DNA of 40,982 nucleotides from assembly GCA_016802295.1 (NCBI GenBank), contig JAESIW010000180.1, forward strand, positions 633,770-674,751, in the 5' to 3' direction. Of this stretch, positions 1 through 11,544 are shown in pieces (position 1 is the first letter of the stretch; every line of letters starts with the position of its first letter). The notes below the pieces were generated by a model. It saw only the letters and a list, made by a program, of their open reading frames with translations, did no database searches and was not told the DNA's origin. The DNA is from Brachionus rotundiformis. Its lineage: Eukaryota; Rotifera; Eurotatoria; Ploima; Brachionidae. A program made the translations under genes and the position numbers.

Positions 1-260
1 GTTTTTTTGTTTATATTATATGTTTATTGTGAATTAATTTTTGTTATAAATAAATTATATGAAAAAATTAAAGTTTTTTATTCAAATCTTTATGATTAAT
101 GGTGTCTAGGGATAAACAATAGGGTATCTATCTGCATTAGACAGAAAATTACTTCAATAATAAAAAAGAATAATACTTCCATTGAATAGAACTTAACAAA
201 TTACAATTAGCTCTATACCATTTGGACATTAAAGAGATTTAAAACTTTTCGTTGTTCGCG
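1..260. other. AT-rich sequence with no recognised gene
   Basis: No open frame with recognisable content is seen. The stretch ends at the first Helitron terminal module. Confidence 0.5.
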
Positions 261-335
261 CTAGGACCTGCATAAAATCTACAAGATTTTATTAACTATG
301 TATAAATAGAGAGAAAGAGAGTCACATGAAGCTAG
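261..335 (+). repeat. Helitron terminal module, copy A
   Basis: CTAG (261-264) is followed by a hairpin, ATAAAATC/TACAA/GATTTTAT (272-292), and a second CTAG (332-335). Directly after it comes TCCTTTTATATATAATTCCG. The same order recurs at 2465-2510 and 7734-7780. A hairpin shortly before CTRR, with a TC-starting sequence on the other side, is the known form of a Helitron 3' end abutting a Helitron 5' end. This copy is longer between hairpin and CTAG (about 40 nt against 10), so it is either altered or a variant. Confidence 0.6.
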
Positions 336-966
336 TCCTTTTATATATAATTCCGGAAAAGCGTTGTTTGTTTGTGTCAACAACTTTGCGAATAAGTGTC
401 GAAGACCGAAAGTCCGCGTTTCGCAGCACTTGATGTCCCATTCCTGCGAAACAATACTAGAACCTATGTCGTTGCAATGCGGGGGCTAAAGGCGCGTGGG
501 AAAATTTTAAGCTAAAATTCGACTTTTCAATTTCGGCAATATTTAAATGTTTTTGGGGGTTAGTGAAGTCGTAGATTACGAATATGAACTTGGTTTTTTT
601 ATTGGATGTGAGGCGGAGGCGTGAGGGCTAATTTTAGGATTCTTTTAGACTTTGAAAGAGCTGAAAAGACTTGGGTTCCAACGACATAGCGATTTGATGA
701 GAAAATCTGAATACTGTTCGAAAAATGAGTTAGAAAAAGTATTTTTCGTTCTATGTCTGAGAAAGGAGCGTTCTTTAGCGGAATAGTACCGAATCTGACT
801 AAATCTGACCAAATTAGAGCTAAAGTGGTCAAGGAATAAAATAATTTGCTTAAAATATGTTTTCTGGGGTAATTGAGTGTACCCATTACGGAAATGAACT
901 TGGTTTTTAGATAGAATGTGAATGTGAGGCGTGAGGGCTGATTTTAATTTTTTTTTTTGGCTTTGA

Positions 967-1640
967 TTGAACTCAGAAGAGATGGTTGAACGTTTAAATG
1001 TTCGTCTTGGATCGTTTTATATTTTACCATCTATATTCGTTGGTGGTGAGCGTTATATGCGCCAGGCATATCAAGATGCAATGGTAATAGTAAGAAAATA
1101 TGGAAAACTGGATTTATTTTTAACATTTACGGCAAATCACAATGGGAAGAAGTAAAAGCCGAATAAATAGAACTGCAAACACCAATTGGCCGGATATTTG
1201 CGTGACAGTTTTTTATTGTAAATTGACAAGTACTTGGTGAAGTAAGCTATTTTGTTTGTGTGGTTGAATTTCAGATGCGTGGTCTTCCGCATGCTCATAT
1301 ATTAGTATCATTTGAGGAAGGCGATAAACTAATATCGCCTGATCAAGTAGATGAAATTATCTGGGCTGAAATTCCAGATCCAATTAAGTTTCTTGATCTT
1401 CATAGATTTGTTTTGCGTCACGCTTGCGATCAACGCTGTTTAAACGAGAAAGGTCCTTGCAAGTCTTTTTTTCCAAAACCATAATCAAATGAAACCATTA
1501 TTATTGAAATACATTATTATACAGGAAGATTCAAGAGAAATATCCAATGGTCAAGTGGTAACTAATAAACACATAGTGGTATACAATCCATATTTTGTCA
1601 TGAAATTTAATTCTCATATAAATTTTTAATGGTGTAATAG
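967..1640 (+). pseudogene. Helitron Rep (HUH endonuclease) fragment
   Basis: Three frames carry consecutive pieces of the Helitron Rep region. 967-1155 reads through LPSIFVGGERYMRQAYQDAM and VRKYGKLDLFLTFTAN, typical of the Helitron-like N domain. 1260-1483 contains RGLPHAHIL, where HAH (CAT at 1290-1292 and 1296-1298) is the metal-binding HUH motif. About 1558-1635 reads VTNKHIVVYNPYFVMKF, matching the conserved segment after the HUH motif. Frames are broken at about 1155-1260 and 1484-1558. In family terms Rep nicks and rejoins DNA for rolling-circle transposition. The tyrosine motif further downstream is not present, so this copy should be inactive. Confidence 0.85.
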
Positions 1641-1875
1641 TCTTAAAAATGTGAGATATTTGTTTAAGTAAATTTTCGAGGGACATGACTTGACCAATGT
1701 TCGAATTGAATGATGAACTAAAGTACAATCAAAATGAAAAATATATAAATGGTCGATGCGTTTCTTAATTTGAAGCAATCTTTAGAATTTATTCATTTGA
1801 CTTGCAAAAATTAAGTCATAGTGCTGCAGTATTGGCAATACATGGTTAGAAATGACAAATGTTGCAGTGAGTAGA

Positions 1876-1972
1876 AAGATCAGGTGTCCCGTTTTGTGAA
1901 AAAGTCGTTTTGATTTTCGTGAGTGTTGTCCTGTTTCAAAAATTAGAAGTATTGAAACGGGAATTCTGTGGT
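1876..1972 (+). pseudogene. Helitron Pif1-like helicase fragment
   Basis: About 95 bp resemble 6508-6610 of the second Helitron, including GGTGTCCCGTTT, GATTTTCGT.AGTGTTGTCC and CATTGAAAC-like stretches. In that gene the segment encodes GVPFGGKVILLTGDFRQC of the Pif1-type helicase, the region after Walker B. Frames are broken and nothing else of the helicase is seen nearby. Most of the Rep-to-helicase interval has therefore been deleted from copy 1. Confidence 0.7.
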
Positions 1973-2440
1973 ATTGAATACTATAATTAGATACTTTTAA
2001 TGTTTAATAGTTTTTTACAATTTTTTCCTACAAGGAACATAACGTTTTAGACAAGATATGAATTGTGCTTGAAATTCTTTTTTTCGGACAAGTGGTTTTT
2101 TCGAGTAAATTCCTTTGTTTGTCGTTCATATACTTTTTATCTTCAAGTTCAGGAGAAATTCTGTCTTCGAGTCATCTAAACAAATTCAATAATGATTGAA
2201 AAAGGAAGGATTTTGGAATAATTTATTACTAATTAACAAAGATTTATTATTGACTTAAAGCTCTGAGTTCAAATGGAAGAGATTAGAGAAAAGCTATGCT
2301 TGGAAAAAGAGTAAGTTTATTATATCAAAATCTCTATATTTATTCAAATTTTTTTATGATTTATTGTCAAGTTAGAAATGATTTTGAGAATTTCAAAAAA
2401 ATGCCTAAATTTGACTCTATTCGAAAGAAGAAGAAAAAAT

Positions 2441-2508
2441 AGAGAGCTGCGGGCTGCGAAGCCGCTAGGACCTGTATAAAATCACAAGATTTTAGTAATT
2501 GAGGCTAG
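2441..2508 (+). repeat. Helitron terminal module, copy B
   Basis: GCGGGCTGCGAAGCCGCTAG can form a short GGCT/AGCC hairpin directly before CTAG (2465-2468). Then come TAAAATC/ACAA/GATTTTA (2477-2494), 10 nt and CTAG (2505-2508). The next bases, TCTTCTTATATATAATTCCG, match the TC start of copy 1. This is read as the 3' end of Helitron 1 joined to the 5' end of Helitron 2. Confidence 0.65.
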
Positions 2509-2851
2509 TCTTCTTATATATAATTCCGAAAAAAAGTTGTTTGTCTGTGCAATCATCTCGGCCATCTAGCGTCCGAGACCGAAGGTCGACGGCGCATTCA
2601 AATCGTCTAAGTGTGAGTAGTGGGGGGAAATTTGTTGGTTGAGTTTTTCTTTGAAGTGGTTGGGCTGTAAGCGAGTTGGAAAAATGACCCAAAAAAATTG
2701 ACTTTTCCTTTTTTTGAGTTTAAAAGTGTTTTTTAGGCTAATCGATTATGCTGATCGAGAATATGAATTTTTTTTTAGAATTGGTTGTGAAGGTCAGTCG
2801 TACAGGCTGATTTTAGGCTTAATTTTTTCGAAATTTCAGTGTATTTGTCAA

Positions 2852-3192
2852 AGCAAGCAAGGAAAAACTCTTACAACTAAAAAAATCAATAGAAGACTAA
2901 AAATTAAGTCTAAAATGATGCCGTGTCGAGTTTTCCATGAATGACGCAATGTGTAGGCTTAATTGACCATTTTTTACTAAAAAGGAATTGATTGGAACAA
3001 ATTAAGATTAAAGTTTTTTTTGAGTGAATTTATCGTGTAGAATAAAAAAAATTAACTTGGTTTTGGTCGATATGATACAGGAGAGGTGTATCGGCCATTA
3101 TTAGGCTTATAAAAGCAAGGAAAAACTCTTACGGCTAAAGAAATGTAAAAAAGTCTGATGAATTCTAAAATGATGCCGTGTCGAGTTTTATA
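2852..3192 (+). repeat. Direct repeat in the Helitron 2 leader
   Basis: Two copies of an approximately 85-bp unit lie at about 2852-2936 and 3111-3192, about 257 bp apart. They share AAGCAAGGAAAAACTCTTAC and, exactly, CTAAAATGATGCCGTGTCGA followed by GTTTT. Just upstream of each is the GAATATGAA/GGTCAGT.TACAGG-type unit also seen in Helitron 1. It is a tandem amplification of Helitron 5' non-coding DNA. Confidence 0.7.
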
Positions 3193-4020
3193 CTTAGGCA
3201 GTAAGATAATATTAAAAAAATGACAGCAATTAAAATTATCTTTAAAAAAAATTGAGTTATCGACTGCAATAACATTAGCCAGCATTGAATAAATTATAAA
3301 TTTATCAAAAAATCGTTTGCTAAAAAATAAATTTTGAAGAATGGACTATTTCAAAAAGCCTTGAATTTAAGTAATTATAGAGAATAATTTACTTCTAATT
3401 AGAAAACCAATGTTTTATTTAAATATTTAATAATTTTTCTCTATCTCTAAGACCTACGTAATTATTCTAACCTTAATTAATTACATAAAAATTTTTAAAT
3501 AAATGTTAATTTTTAAACAAAAAATAATAGTTTTTTTATTTTATTTTAATTACAAATTTAAATTTTAAACAGCAAGTTTTAAAAAATAATTGATAAACTG
3601 AAGCTCTTTCTGACTGACTCGTGGGAAATTACCGGGAAGCCTTACATTTAGATAAAATCTTTTGACAAATTTATTTTTTCAATATTTTTAAATACTAGAA
3701 AAAGGATTCTTTTTATCAATCTAAATGTGAATTATATTTCTTTTTATATGTAACTAATCATTTTCGTTTAAAAATTAATAAAAATCATATAACATTTTTT
3801 TCAAAAATTTAACTTAAATAACAATATAGGAATTTATTATCCTAAATAAATATATAAAAAATAAATTTTAAAGAATTTTTAGTTAATTAAAACTTAAAAT
3901 ATTTTAAGAGCATAATAAAGAAAAACTAGATTGATCAAATATATTAAAATGAGACCAAGTAAAATCTAAAGAATAAAAAACTATTTTAGTTAAATTTTTT
4001 AATAGAAACTGTATTTTCAA

Positions 4021-7000
4021 TCATTGAAGACGAAATTAATAAAGAAATATTTAATATTTCCACTGTAAATGGTTTGTCTAATTTGGAAATTGAACGGCAG
4101 TTTCATCAAAGAAGTAGTAGAAGATTAACTTTTAAAACTCTAAAAGCAAGATTCAATGGTAATGTTTATTTTTATTAATTTATGTAACAGTGATTGGAAC
4201 TTTTTTAATTTTAGTAATAAACACAGTTCAAATTGAACAAGTTGATCAATTGAACGAACAACGTCCCGAAACTTCGGCATATTTTGCAACTCAAGTTGTT
4301 GTTCCTGATGATAACCCAATGAGTATTCAACATGAGTACTCACTTGATCAGCAGATGGTTTCTTTGGAACACCCAGAAGCTATTGCTGATAAAACATCTG
4401 AATTGGAACTAAGTAAGTGCTTTTTAGAATTAGTTTTAAAATATTTTATTAATCTATAGTTTTAGGATTAAGTATTGTCGAAGCAAATGAAGCCACGCTA
4501 AATATTACTAATCAGAGTGAGGATAATACTCGAACGCCTAATTTGAGGCGTGGTGGGAGTACAACTCGGCATGGAAGGCAAAGAAGAACTCCTTTACGTT
4601 TGCGTGAAAAGGAAACCAGAAATGGTCTTAATAGCCTAAGGAGATTACCAACTGATAATAATCTTGCGAATTCTAATCGTGCAAGACGAAATTTAGCCGA
4701 TCAACTAGACAGGATTAATACTGGTTTATTTGCAGAAGCCGAAAATGTTATTATTACCAGAGCAATGAGAGAAAGAATAAGAATAGCAAACGAACAGCCT
4801 GCAGACCGTTCTAATCGAATTGCTGCTGATGCTGAGCGACATAGACTTTCAAGAGCAAATGAGACTGCCGGAGAAACACTCAATCGTCAAGTCAACGAAA
4901 TAATGTTCCGAATGACTTTGATGTCGAGAATAATCAAGAACAAGATTATGTTACTGCTGTTAATAATAGTAATAATGATCAAGCTGACGGTAATGTTCGT
5001 AATAATGAAGAAATTTATGACGAAATTAGGACTTATGAACGTAAGAGATACGTGAGTTCAAATGAAGCTTTTGATAAGATCATTGGCTTCAAACGACACG
5101 AAATATCTCATCCTATTGTTCATCTGTTGATTCACTTGGAAAATAGGCATAATGTAGTTTTTGTTCAAAATAATATTCAACTAGTCGCTAACAATGTAAC
5201 AAGAACAATGTTGACCGAATTTTTTGAAGTGAATATACGTTATCATCGAGCCAATCAATATCTCTACAAAGAAGTAGTTCAGCATTACCGCTATGATGCA
5301 GCCAACAAGCAATGGATTGAACGTGTTCAGCTGAGCAGAGCTGAGAGAATAATTTGCCGAATACCGTTTATTCATCCTAATAATCGGGAGCTCTTTCATA
5401 TGAAACTATTGCTATTACATGTGCGTGGACCAACTTGATACGAGGCTTTAAGAACAGTAAATGGACATGTTTATGGTTCATTTGAGGATGCTGCACGTGG
5501 ACTCAACTTAGTTGAAAACAATCAGCATTGGTATGCTATGATGGAAGAGATATGTCATGTTGAAATGCCATATCGAATAAGGTAAATAATTATTTATAAT
5601 TTAAATAATTTAAAAACCATACAAATTTTTGTTTAGATTTTTGTTTGTTACAATGCTATATCACAACAATCCAGGAAACCCGAATGCTTTACAATTATGG
5701 GAAGCTTTTAAAGATCAAATGAGCGAGGTTTATCGTCATGAAATTGACGATACAAAATATCACAAAGCACTAGGTGTAAGTATAAAAAAAAAAAAGTTTT
5801 ATTATCTGATAAATTAATTTATTAATTTTTATTATAGCATATTCAATGCATCTTGGATACGTTTGGTAAAACATTTTCAGACTACAATTTACCATATCCA
5901 GATGAGTTTGGATTGGAATGGCGCAATCGAGATATGCCAATTAATATGAACGAATTGACAGTTCATACCGAAGCTTCAGAAGCAATGGATACTTTCCTGA
6001 ATGAACAGCAAAGAGTAAATTTTTTCATATTTTTTAAATTTAATTTACTAACTTAATTTTTTAAATTTAGAATGCTACTAATATAATTTTGGATGCTACA
6101 ATGAGTGAAGATGTAACTCTAAACAAAAGTTATTTCTTGGATGGCCCTGGAGGAACTGGTAAAACTTTTGTCATTAATGTAATATTTTTTTTATGTATTT
6201 TATAACTGTATATATTTTTGTAATAATTTTTAAATATTTTTATCATCGAATGAAGCAACAGAATAAGTCTGTGATTCCTAATGCGTTTACAGGAATAGCT
6301 GCTTCATTATTGATTGGTGGTGGCCAAACAATGCACTCCAAATTTAAAATTCCAATACCAACAACTATCCAATCGGTCAGCAATACTCAAGTTCATTCTG
6401 AGCAAGCTCAATATTTGAGAGAATGCAGTCTGATAGTAGTCGACTAGGCTTCTATGGTATCAAGAGCAATGTTGGAGTGTGTAGATCGTCTATTAAGAGA
6501 TATAATGCAAAGACCTGGTGTCCCGTTTGGTGGAAAAGTTATTTTGTTAACTGGCGATTTTCGTCAGTGTTGTCCAGTTTCTGATAATGAAAACATTGAA
6601 ACAGGAATATTGAGGTGTTTGAAAAATTCACCTCTTTGGCCATTGTTCACAAAGTTAGAGTTAACAGAAAATGTTAGAGCCGATCAGAATGAAAACCAAT
6701 TTAAAGATTTGCTTTTGGAGATAGGAAATGGCAGAAGTAGAATATATTATGGGGAGTATATGATTCGGCTGCGTGACAGACTAATTTGTCAAAATAATAT
6801 TGTTGATAAGGTATTTGGCGATGGACCACTGAATCTTAAAGAACAAAATAGACTCAAAAATGCCATACTGTGTCCAACAAACATTGATTCTCTGGAAATT
6901 AACGAACTTATATTAGAAAGATTGCATGGTAATAATCATGAATATTTATCAACAACTAATATAATCAACCGTGAGACTGGTGTTGTTGCCGATACTGATG

Positions 7001-7497
7001 ATTATCCAATAGAAGAAGCCTTAAGGATGACACCAAATGGTTTTCCACCGCATTGCTTATTTCTTAAAGAAGGTGCGATTGTGTAATGGAACAAGATTAC
7101 GAGTGATACAATGTAATCGAAATACAATTAAATGTGCTGTGTTAACTGGACCTAAGAAGAAAATGAGTATGTTTTTTGTCGAACCGAATTTAGATCGAAC
7201 CAAAATGATGCTGGTATTTGGTTGAGTCCGATACAATTTCCTTTTCGATTGTCGTTTGCCATGACAATCAATAACTCACAAGGTCAAACATTTAATCGTG
7301 TTGCTTTGCTGCTTCGTCGACCAGTCTTCTCACATGGACAATTATTTGTTGCTGCATCCAGAGTACGCAACTTTAACTCGCTCTGTATTTTGGTCGATAC
7401 CCTATATGGTAGCAATATGCAGGGTCTTTTAGGTTACAATCGAGATCAAAATGGCGTCTACACAAAGAATATTGTGTTTCGTGAAATTTTTAATTAA
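4021..7497 (+). pseudogene. Helitron replicase/helicase gene lacking the Rep domain
   Basis: Exons, with introns at about 4159-4214, 4413-4465, 5582-5636, 5776-5837 and 6015-6070, join in phase. The N-terminal part has the Arg/Asn/Glu-rich Helitron leader (AADAERHRLSRANET near 4826-4867). From about 4920 the frame shifts and jumps to the segment normally just before the helicase (YVSSNEAFDKIIGFKRHE, 5049 on), so the roughly 700-residue Rep region is missing. The Pif1-like helicase follows. Walker A is GPGGTGKTF (6144-6170). Walker B reads VVD*ASMV, where TAG (6445-6447) replaces the expected Glu codon. Later motifs are GDFRQCCPVSDNE, INNSQGQTF and VAASRVRN. A deletion near 7080 breaks the frame between GAIV and CNGTRLRVIQ. 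The acceptor after 6179 is also unclear. Confidence 0.9.
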
Positions 7498-7730
7498 CTA
7501 TTTTTTTAATTTTAATATTTTTTTTAAATAATAAATATTTTTTAAGTTTATTTGTTTTTGTAATTAATAAATGAAAAAAGGTATTCATATATAAATTTTC
7601 ATTCAAACTGTATAGAGACTTTATTTTGATTAGGAAAGATTATTTAGTAATTTAAATTTATTAATAAATATAATCATTTAATATCATTTTTAAAAAAATT
7701 TATTATAAATAAAGGGTTCTCATGGCGAAG

Positions 7731-7778
7731 CCGCTAGGACCTGTATAAAATCGACAAGATTTTAGTAATTTAGGCTAG
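7731..7778 (+). repeat. Helitron terminal module, copy C
   Basis: GCGAAGCCGCTAG (CTAG 7734-7737) is followed by TAAAATC/GACAA/GATTTTA (7746-7764) and CTAG (7775-7778). TCTTTCTTATATAT follows, then the match to the other two modules ends. It marks the 3' end of Helitron 2. Any Helitron beginning at 7779 is lost after about 15 nt. Confidence 0.6.
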
Positions 7779-10180
7779 TCTTTCTTATATATTTTTTTGT
7801 TTTTTTCAATAAAGTAGTTTAGAGAAGAAAGATTATTTTTTTCTCCCTCTCTCTCTTTTATTTAGAAGCGCACGCTATTAAAATTTTTAAAAGAGAACCG
7901 AACAATCTAATTTTAGGGAAAAAAGGGAGAAAATCAAACTCTTAACATCAAGATAGAGAGATACTTTTGGACAAATTTGAAATTTAAAAATTCGAAGCCT
8001 TCCCTATTTTTATATCATCTAATGATGAAGGGAGCTTTAAAAGAGGCCTAAAAACTGATATTGTCTTTAATAATTCCAACTTTTCAAAATGTAAATATAC
8101 AATCAGCTTTTTCACAATAATAAACTGTAATTTAAATAAGAGGAGAAAGTGAAAATTTGAAGCAGAAAACAAGAATTTAAAACATAAAATGGCGATACAG
8201 CAAATTCAAATTAAAAAAGTTAATTGAACTAAGTCAGTTCAAATTTGTGAAAGAAAAAAAAGAGAAAGAAGTTCGAAAAACTACTTAGCCAAAAAATTTT
8301 TATTTTTGGAATAGATATACCAGAGTTTATAATTTTTCAAAAAAACTGATCAAACGAAATCATCTGAAAATGAGTCAGAAAGAAGTGATGAAGAGTAAGT
8401 CAGAAACAATTAATAATCGGACTTCAGATAAAAGTATTTTTGAAGATAAATTTAATTGGGGTTTTAATTATCTTTTAGTTGGTCAGAAAGAATATTCGCC
8501 TAAATAAAGCTTTATTGACAAGAACGTTGAGGGTATTTACCGTAGCAGTGGCTGTGCAAATTCAAGAATTGTTTTCCGATGAAATAGGGAAGGCCTTTTT
8601 TATGAAAGCTCTGCAATTAATCTAGTATACAAAAACCAAAACGGTCGAATCTCTTGTATGTTTCTATGATCTTCGATCCTGAAAATCAATTAATTATCAA
8701 GTAATGATTTTAATTTTTTAATTAAGTAAAAAAAAGGCGTCATCGTCAATTCAACAACCATTGTCAACTATCTTAATTAAATTTAATTTTTCAATTTGTT
8801 TATTATCTTGACTTTTGAATGACGTTTTTAATATAAAATCGTCAAAATCAAATAAAATCTTTATTATAAATATGATTAACTTTATTTCATTTATTCGTCT
8901 TATTCGAATATTTAAACAAACAATATTTACACAACTCATGCATTAATTTTTAAGTTTAATTGTTTAATAGAATAAAGTATTTTAAAAACAATATAAATCT
9001 ATTTCATTTACTCAACCCGAGGGTTAACATGTAGATTTTTAATATTTTTTTTTATATTTATGTTACGAAAAGTTTTTTTTATTTTTTTTTAAAAAGATTA
9101 AGTATTGTTTGATTTGATTTTTTAAGTGGGAATGTCGTTTTTAGGAATATTTTGTATTTCCAATATATATTATTTTTGTATTTAATTAAAGATTTTGAAT
9201 CGTTTTTAAAGGTATTATTGTTTAAAAATTTGTTATTTGCGTTTTTAAATTTTTTTTGTGATTTTTAAAAAAAGATTATTTTGATAAAAAAAATAAACTT
9301 TCTTAGCCAGTACTATGATCTGCAAAGCTTTCTTAATTTTGTTTTGCCTGATTGCTAGAGATTGTCGACAGAATTGAAGAGTTTCAAATTATGTTCAATA
9401 ATGAAATTTTTTTGTTTTAGAATTAAGCAGAGTTTATTTTTTTCGATTAGATAAAATTTATTCAAATTAAGTTATCTTTATCAAAATTATGAATTTTGTG
9501 AATATTGAGATATTTGCACAGTTGAAAAAAAACCATACTCAGGCGATACAGCAAATGTTTCAGCCTATAGAATTTACAGTTCCCTTTTCTGAACTTTAAA
9601 TAAAAAGAAGCGACTATTTTAATATTTTGTTTTTGAACTTTGCACCTTTTTTTAAAACCTAAACCACTAATCAAAATTTTATACACAAACGAAAGAAGAC
9701 ATCCCAAATTATTGTTAGCATTTCTAAATAAGTGTTTTTCTTAGATATTAATGTAAAATTAAGGAAAATTGAATTTTACAAACATTTAGTGCTGAATTTA
9801 AATTAATAATTTTGATGCACACTACTCGTTTCAGGTTTTGTTGTTCTTATTTTTTTAATTAATAAGTCAATTTGACATCTAAAAATAAGTAAGTTTAAGA
9901 AAAAAAATTGGATTTAATTTATTTAAAGAATAATAAAATAAACTATAAATTTTAGCATTAAAACATTTTAAACAGAATTTTTAAGCAAATTTGAATGTGT
10001 CCTGTCGTTCATTTTTCTTGAGATTAATAAATTTTGTTCATTTTAAGACAAAAAAAATCTTTTTTTGGTTTTCGGGCCTAAAAAATTGTTTTTATTTAAA
10101 AGCGACATACTTTTAGACATTGAAAAAACGGAGTGTAATATTGAAAATAAATTGATTTTGGTATTTTGTTCATTTAATAG
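7779..10180. other. Long AT-rich interval, largely without genes
   Basis: Apart from the fragment at about 8380-8720, only short chance frames on both strands and many homopolymer runs are visible. No intron-exon structure or known motif was recognised at 8720-10150. Confidence 0.5.
8380..8720 (+). pseudogene. Decayed transposase-like fragment
   Basis: Several frames contain short peptides resembling the catalytic-core start of the transposase at 24711-26550. FYESSAINLVYKNQNGRI lines up with WHFDASGLFIPSIFNQKK. Just downstream, FDPENQLIIK (about 8673-8702) lines up with SFDPITKSLIPV. A possible short intron lies upstream (gtaagt near 8395, tttag near 8479). Frames shift repeatedly. It is probably a relic of a related transposon, but the similarity is weak and judged by eye only. 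Confidence 0.35.
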
Positions 10181-10185
10181 ATAAT

Positions 10186-11079
10186 TTATATAATAAAATT
10201 GAAAAATTCACTTAAATTTATGTAATTAGTTCTTTTTAGTAGAAAGAATAAATTCGGATCTTTAAAATATAATAAATTAAGAGCAATCTGTTCATTATTA
10301 ATAACTTGATTTTGTAACATATCATTCCAGATATTATATAAATCTTTGTTTATTTTTTTCACAATATCAACTGATCCGCCCATTATTCCTCCAACCAAAA
10401 AATTTGTTGAGCTCCACAAGATATCATTTGACAATTTTTTTTTAAACTTTAAATCATTAAAAGCTCTTTTATAATCAATTAACATATAAAACTTATTAGG
10501 ATTCAATGAACTTCCTTTTATTTTTACTTTTAGATTAAAATTACCAAAAAATTGTGATATCCCTGCATCAACCCAAAAAATGAATTTTGTTTTGAATTGA
10601 TTATAATTAGCAGTGTTTTCGAGGAAAAAAAGTTTAGAAAATTGGATAATAGCGTACAATGGATGAGTACATTCAATTCTATTTGAGTCTTGCATTCTTC
10701 TCTTATATGAGTCAGAAGATAATATCTGTAAAATGTTTTGTTCATTTTGGTAATAAATTGAATCGTTTATTTCTTTTTCTATCACAATGAAATTATTCCT
10801 TCCACCAAATATATCTAATATTAAAGGTTTCATAGCTTTTGATGTATAAAAGACAAATGGAGCATTTAAATTTATAGTCTGATTTAGCCAATTTAAATAA
10901 GTTTCTTTTGGACGTCCTTGTCTTGAAATATCGTAATAAGCCGAAACGAATGTTAAAGAATTCTCTTCATGATTTGTGTTTGATAGAGAATTTTCTTGTA
11001 TGAATTTTATTAAATTTGAAAAAATAACTAATAAAAAAAAAGAAATAATTATTATTAAAATTCGTCTAAAACGCATCAT
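10186..11079 (-). CDS. HtrL/YibB-like putative glycosyltransferase, type II membrane protein
   Basis: A single uninterrupted 297-codon frame. Residues 5-26 (RILIIIISFFLLVIFSNLIK) form a membrane anchor after a basic start (MMRFRR), suggesting a Golgi-type type II topology. The lumenal part begins TFVSAYYDI and includes RQGRPKETYLNWL, FVFYTSK and then FWVDAGIS (about residue 168), a DxG motif like the metal/sugar-nucleotide site of glycosyltransferases. It ends with NDILWSSTNFLVGGIMGGS and NNEQIALNLLY. This order is that of the HtrL/YibB family (bacteria, nematodes and other animals), whose substrate is mostly unknown. Length suits the family. Identification rests on motif memory, and the function is inferred. 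It is the best candidate here for an intact gene, although it is flanked by transposons and has no visible introns. Confidence 0.8.
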   Translation of the reverse strand: MMRFRRILIIIISFFLLVIFSNLIKFIQENSLSNTNHEENSLTFVSAYYDISRQGRPKETYLNWLNQTINLNAPFVFYTSKAMKPLILDIFGGRNNFIVIEKEINDSIYYQNEQNILQILSSDSYKRRMQDSNRIECTHPLYAIIQFSKLFFLENTANYNQFKTKFIFWVDAGISQFFGNFNLKVKIKGSSLNPNKFYMLIDYKRAFNDLKFKKKLSNDILWSSTNFLVGGIMGGSVDIVKKINKDLYNIWNDMLQNQVINNEQIALNLLYFKDPNLFFLLKRTNYINLSEFFNFII

Positions 11080-11235
11080 CTAAATTTAATTTTTTAAAAT
11101 ATTAATTTAACTTAAAAAGATGAAAAAATTTTAACAATTTTTTTCTTTTATTTTGTTTTAAAATAGAAACGATATTTTAAAATTGTTTACAAAAATAAAT
11201 TATCCAGAAAATCCATAGTAACGTTAAATAATTTT

Positions 11236-11294
11236 TTTAAAATCTAAAAAAAATTCTTTTTTTTTAAAATCTAAAAAAAATTCTTTTTTTTTAA
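11236..11294. repeat. Short tandem duplication
   Basis: TTAAAATCTAAAAAAAATTC followed by a run of T occurs twice in a row. It is a two-copy repeat of about 30 bp made of low-complexity sequence. Confidence 0.6.
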
Positions 11295-11544
11295 AACTTA
11301 ACAATTCCCACAGAAATTTTTAATCGAAATAATAAATCTTTTCTAAATTAAAAGAAAAAAATAAAGCAACACTTTTATCCTTGTGGAATCAGGTGTTCTA
11401 GTATTATTTATTAAAAAGATTTACTTCTAAACAATTAATTTTTATAATGATATAACGAAAGTGGCGTAAAGTCGTTGATATTAAACATGAATTATTTTGG
11501 CCGAATTACTGAAATGGAAACAAGGGGAATACTCAAGGATAATT

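Larger units (their letters stand above)
336..2508 (+). mobile_element. Helitron copy 1 (decayed, rolling-circle transposon)
   Basis: The proposed limits are the TC start at 336 and the CTAG at 2505-2508, which follows a TAAAATC/ACAA/GATTTTA hairpin by 10 nt. Inside are broken pieces of a Rep/helicase protein on the plus strand at 967-1640 and 1876-1972. The 5' part (540-960) is non-coding and carries two diverged copies of a unit around GAATATGAACTTGGTTTTT and GTGAGGGCTGATTTTA, about 330 bp apart. Similar units lie in the next Helitron (about 2745-2820 and 3045-3110), so the two elements are related. It is non-autonomous as it stands. Confidence 0.6.
2509..7778 (+). mobile_element. Helitron copy 2 (Rep-deleted, helicase-bearing)
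   Basis: It runs from the TC start at 2509 to the CTAG at 7775-7778, which follows a TAAAATC/GACAA/GATTTTA hairpin by 10 nt. The 5' 1.5 kb is non-coding with internal repeats. The gene at 4021-7497 fills most of the rest. From 3290 to 4020 I see only AT-rich DNA, and from 7498 to 7730 an AT-rich 3' tail. The element lacks the Rep domain and has a stop in the helicase, so it would need another copy to move. Confidence 0.65.

Noticed and set aside
1531..1728. Minus-strand reading frame over the Helitron 1 Rep fragment
   Set aside because: It overlaps recognisable plus-strand Rep peptides and has no motif, so it is a chance frame.
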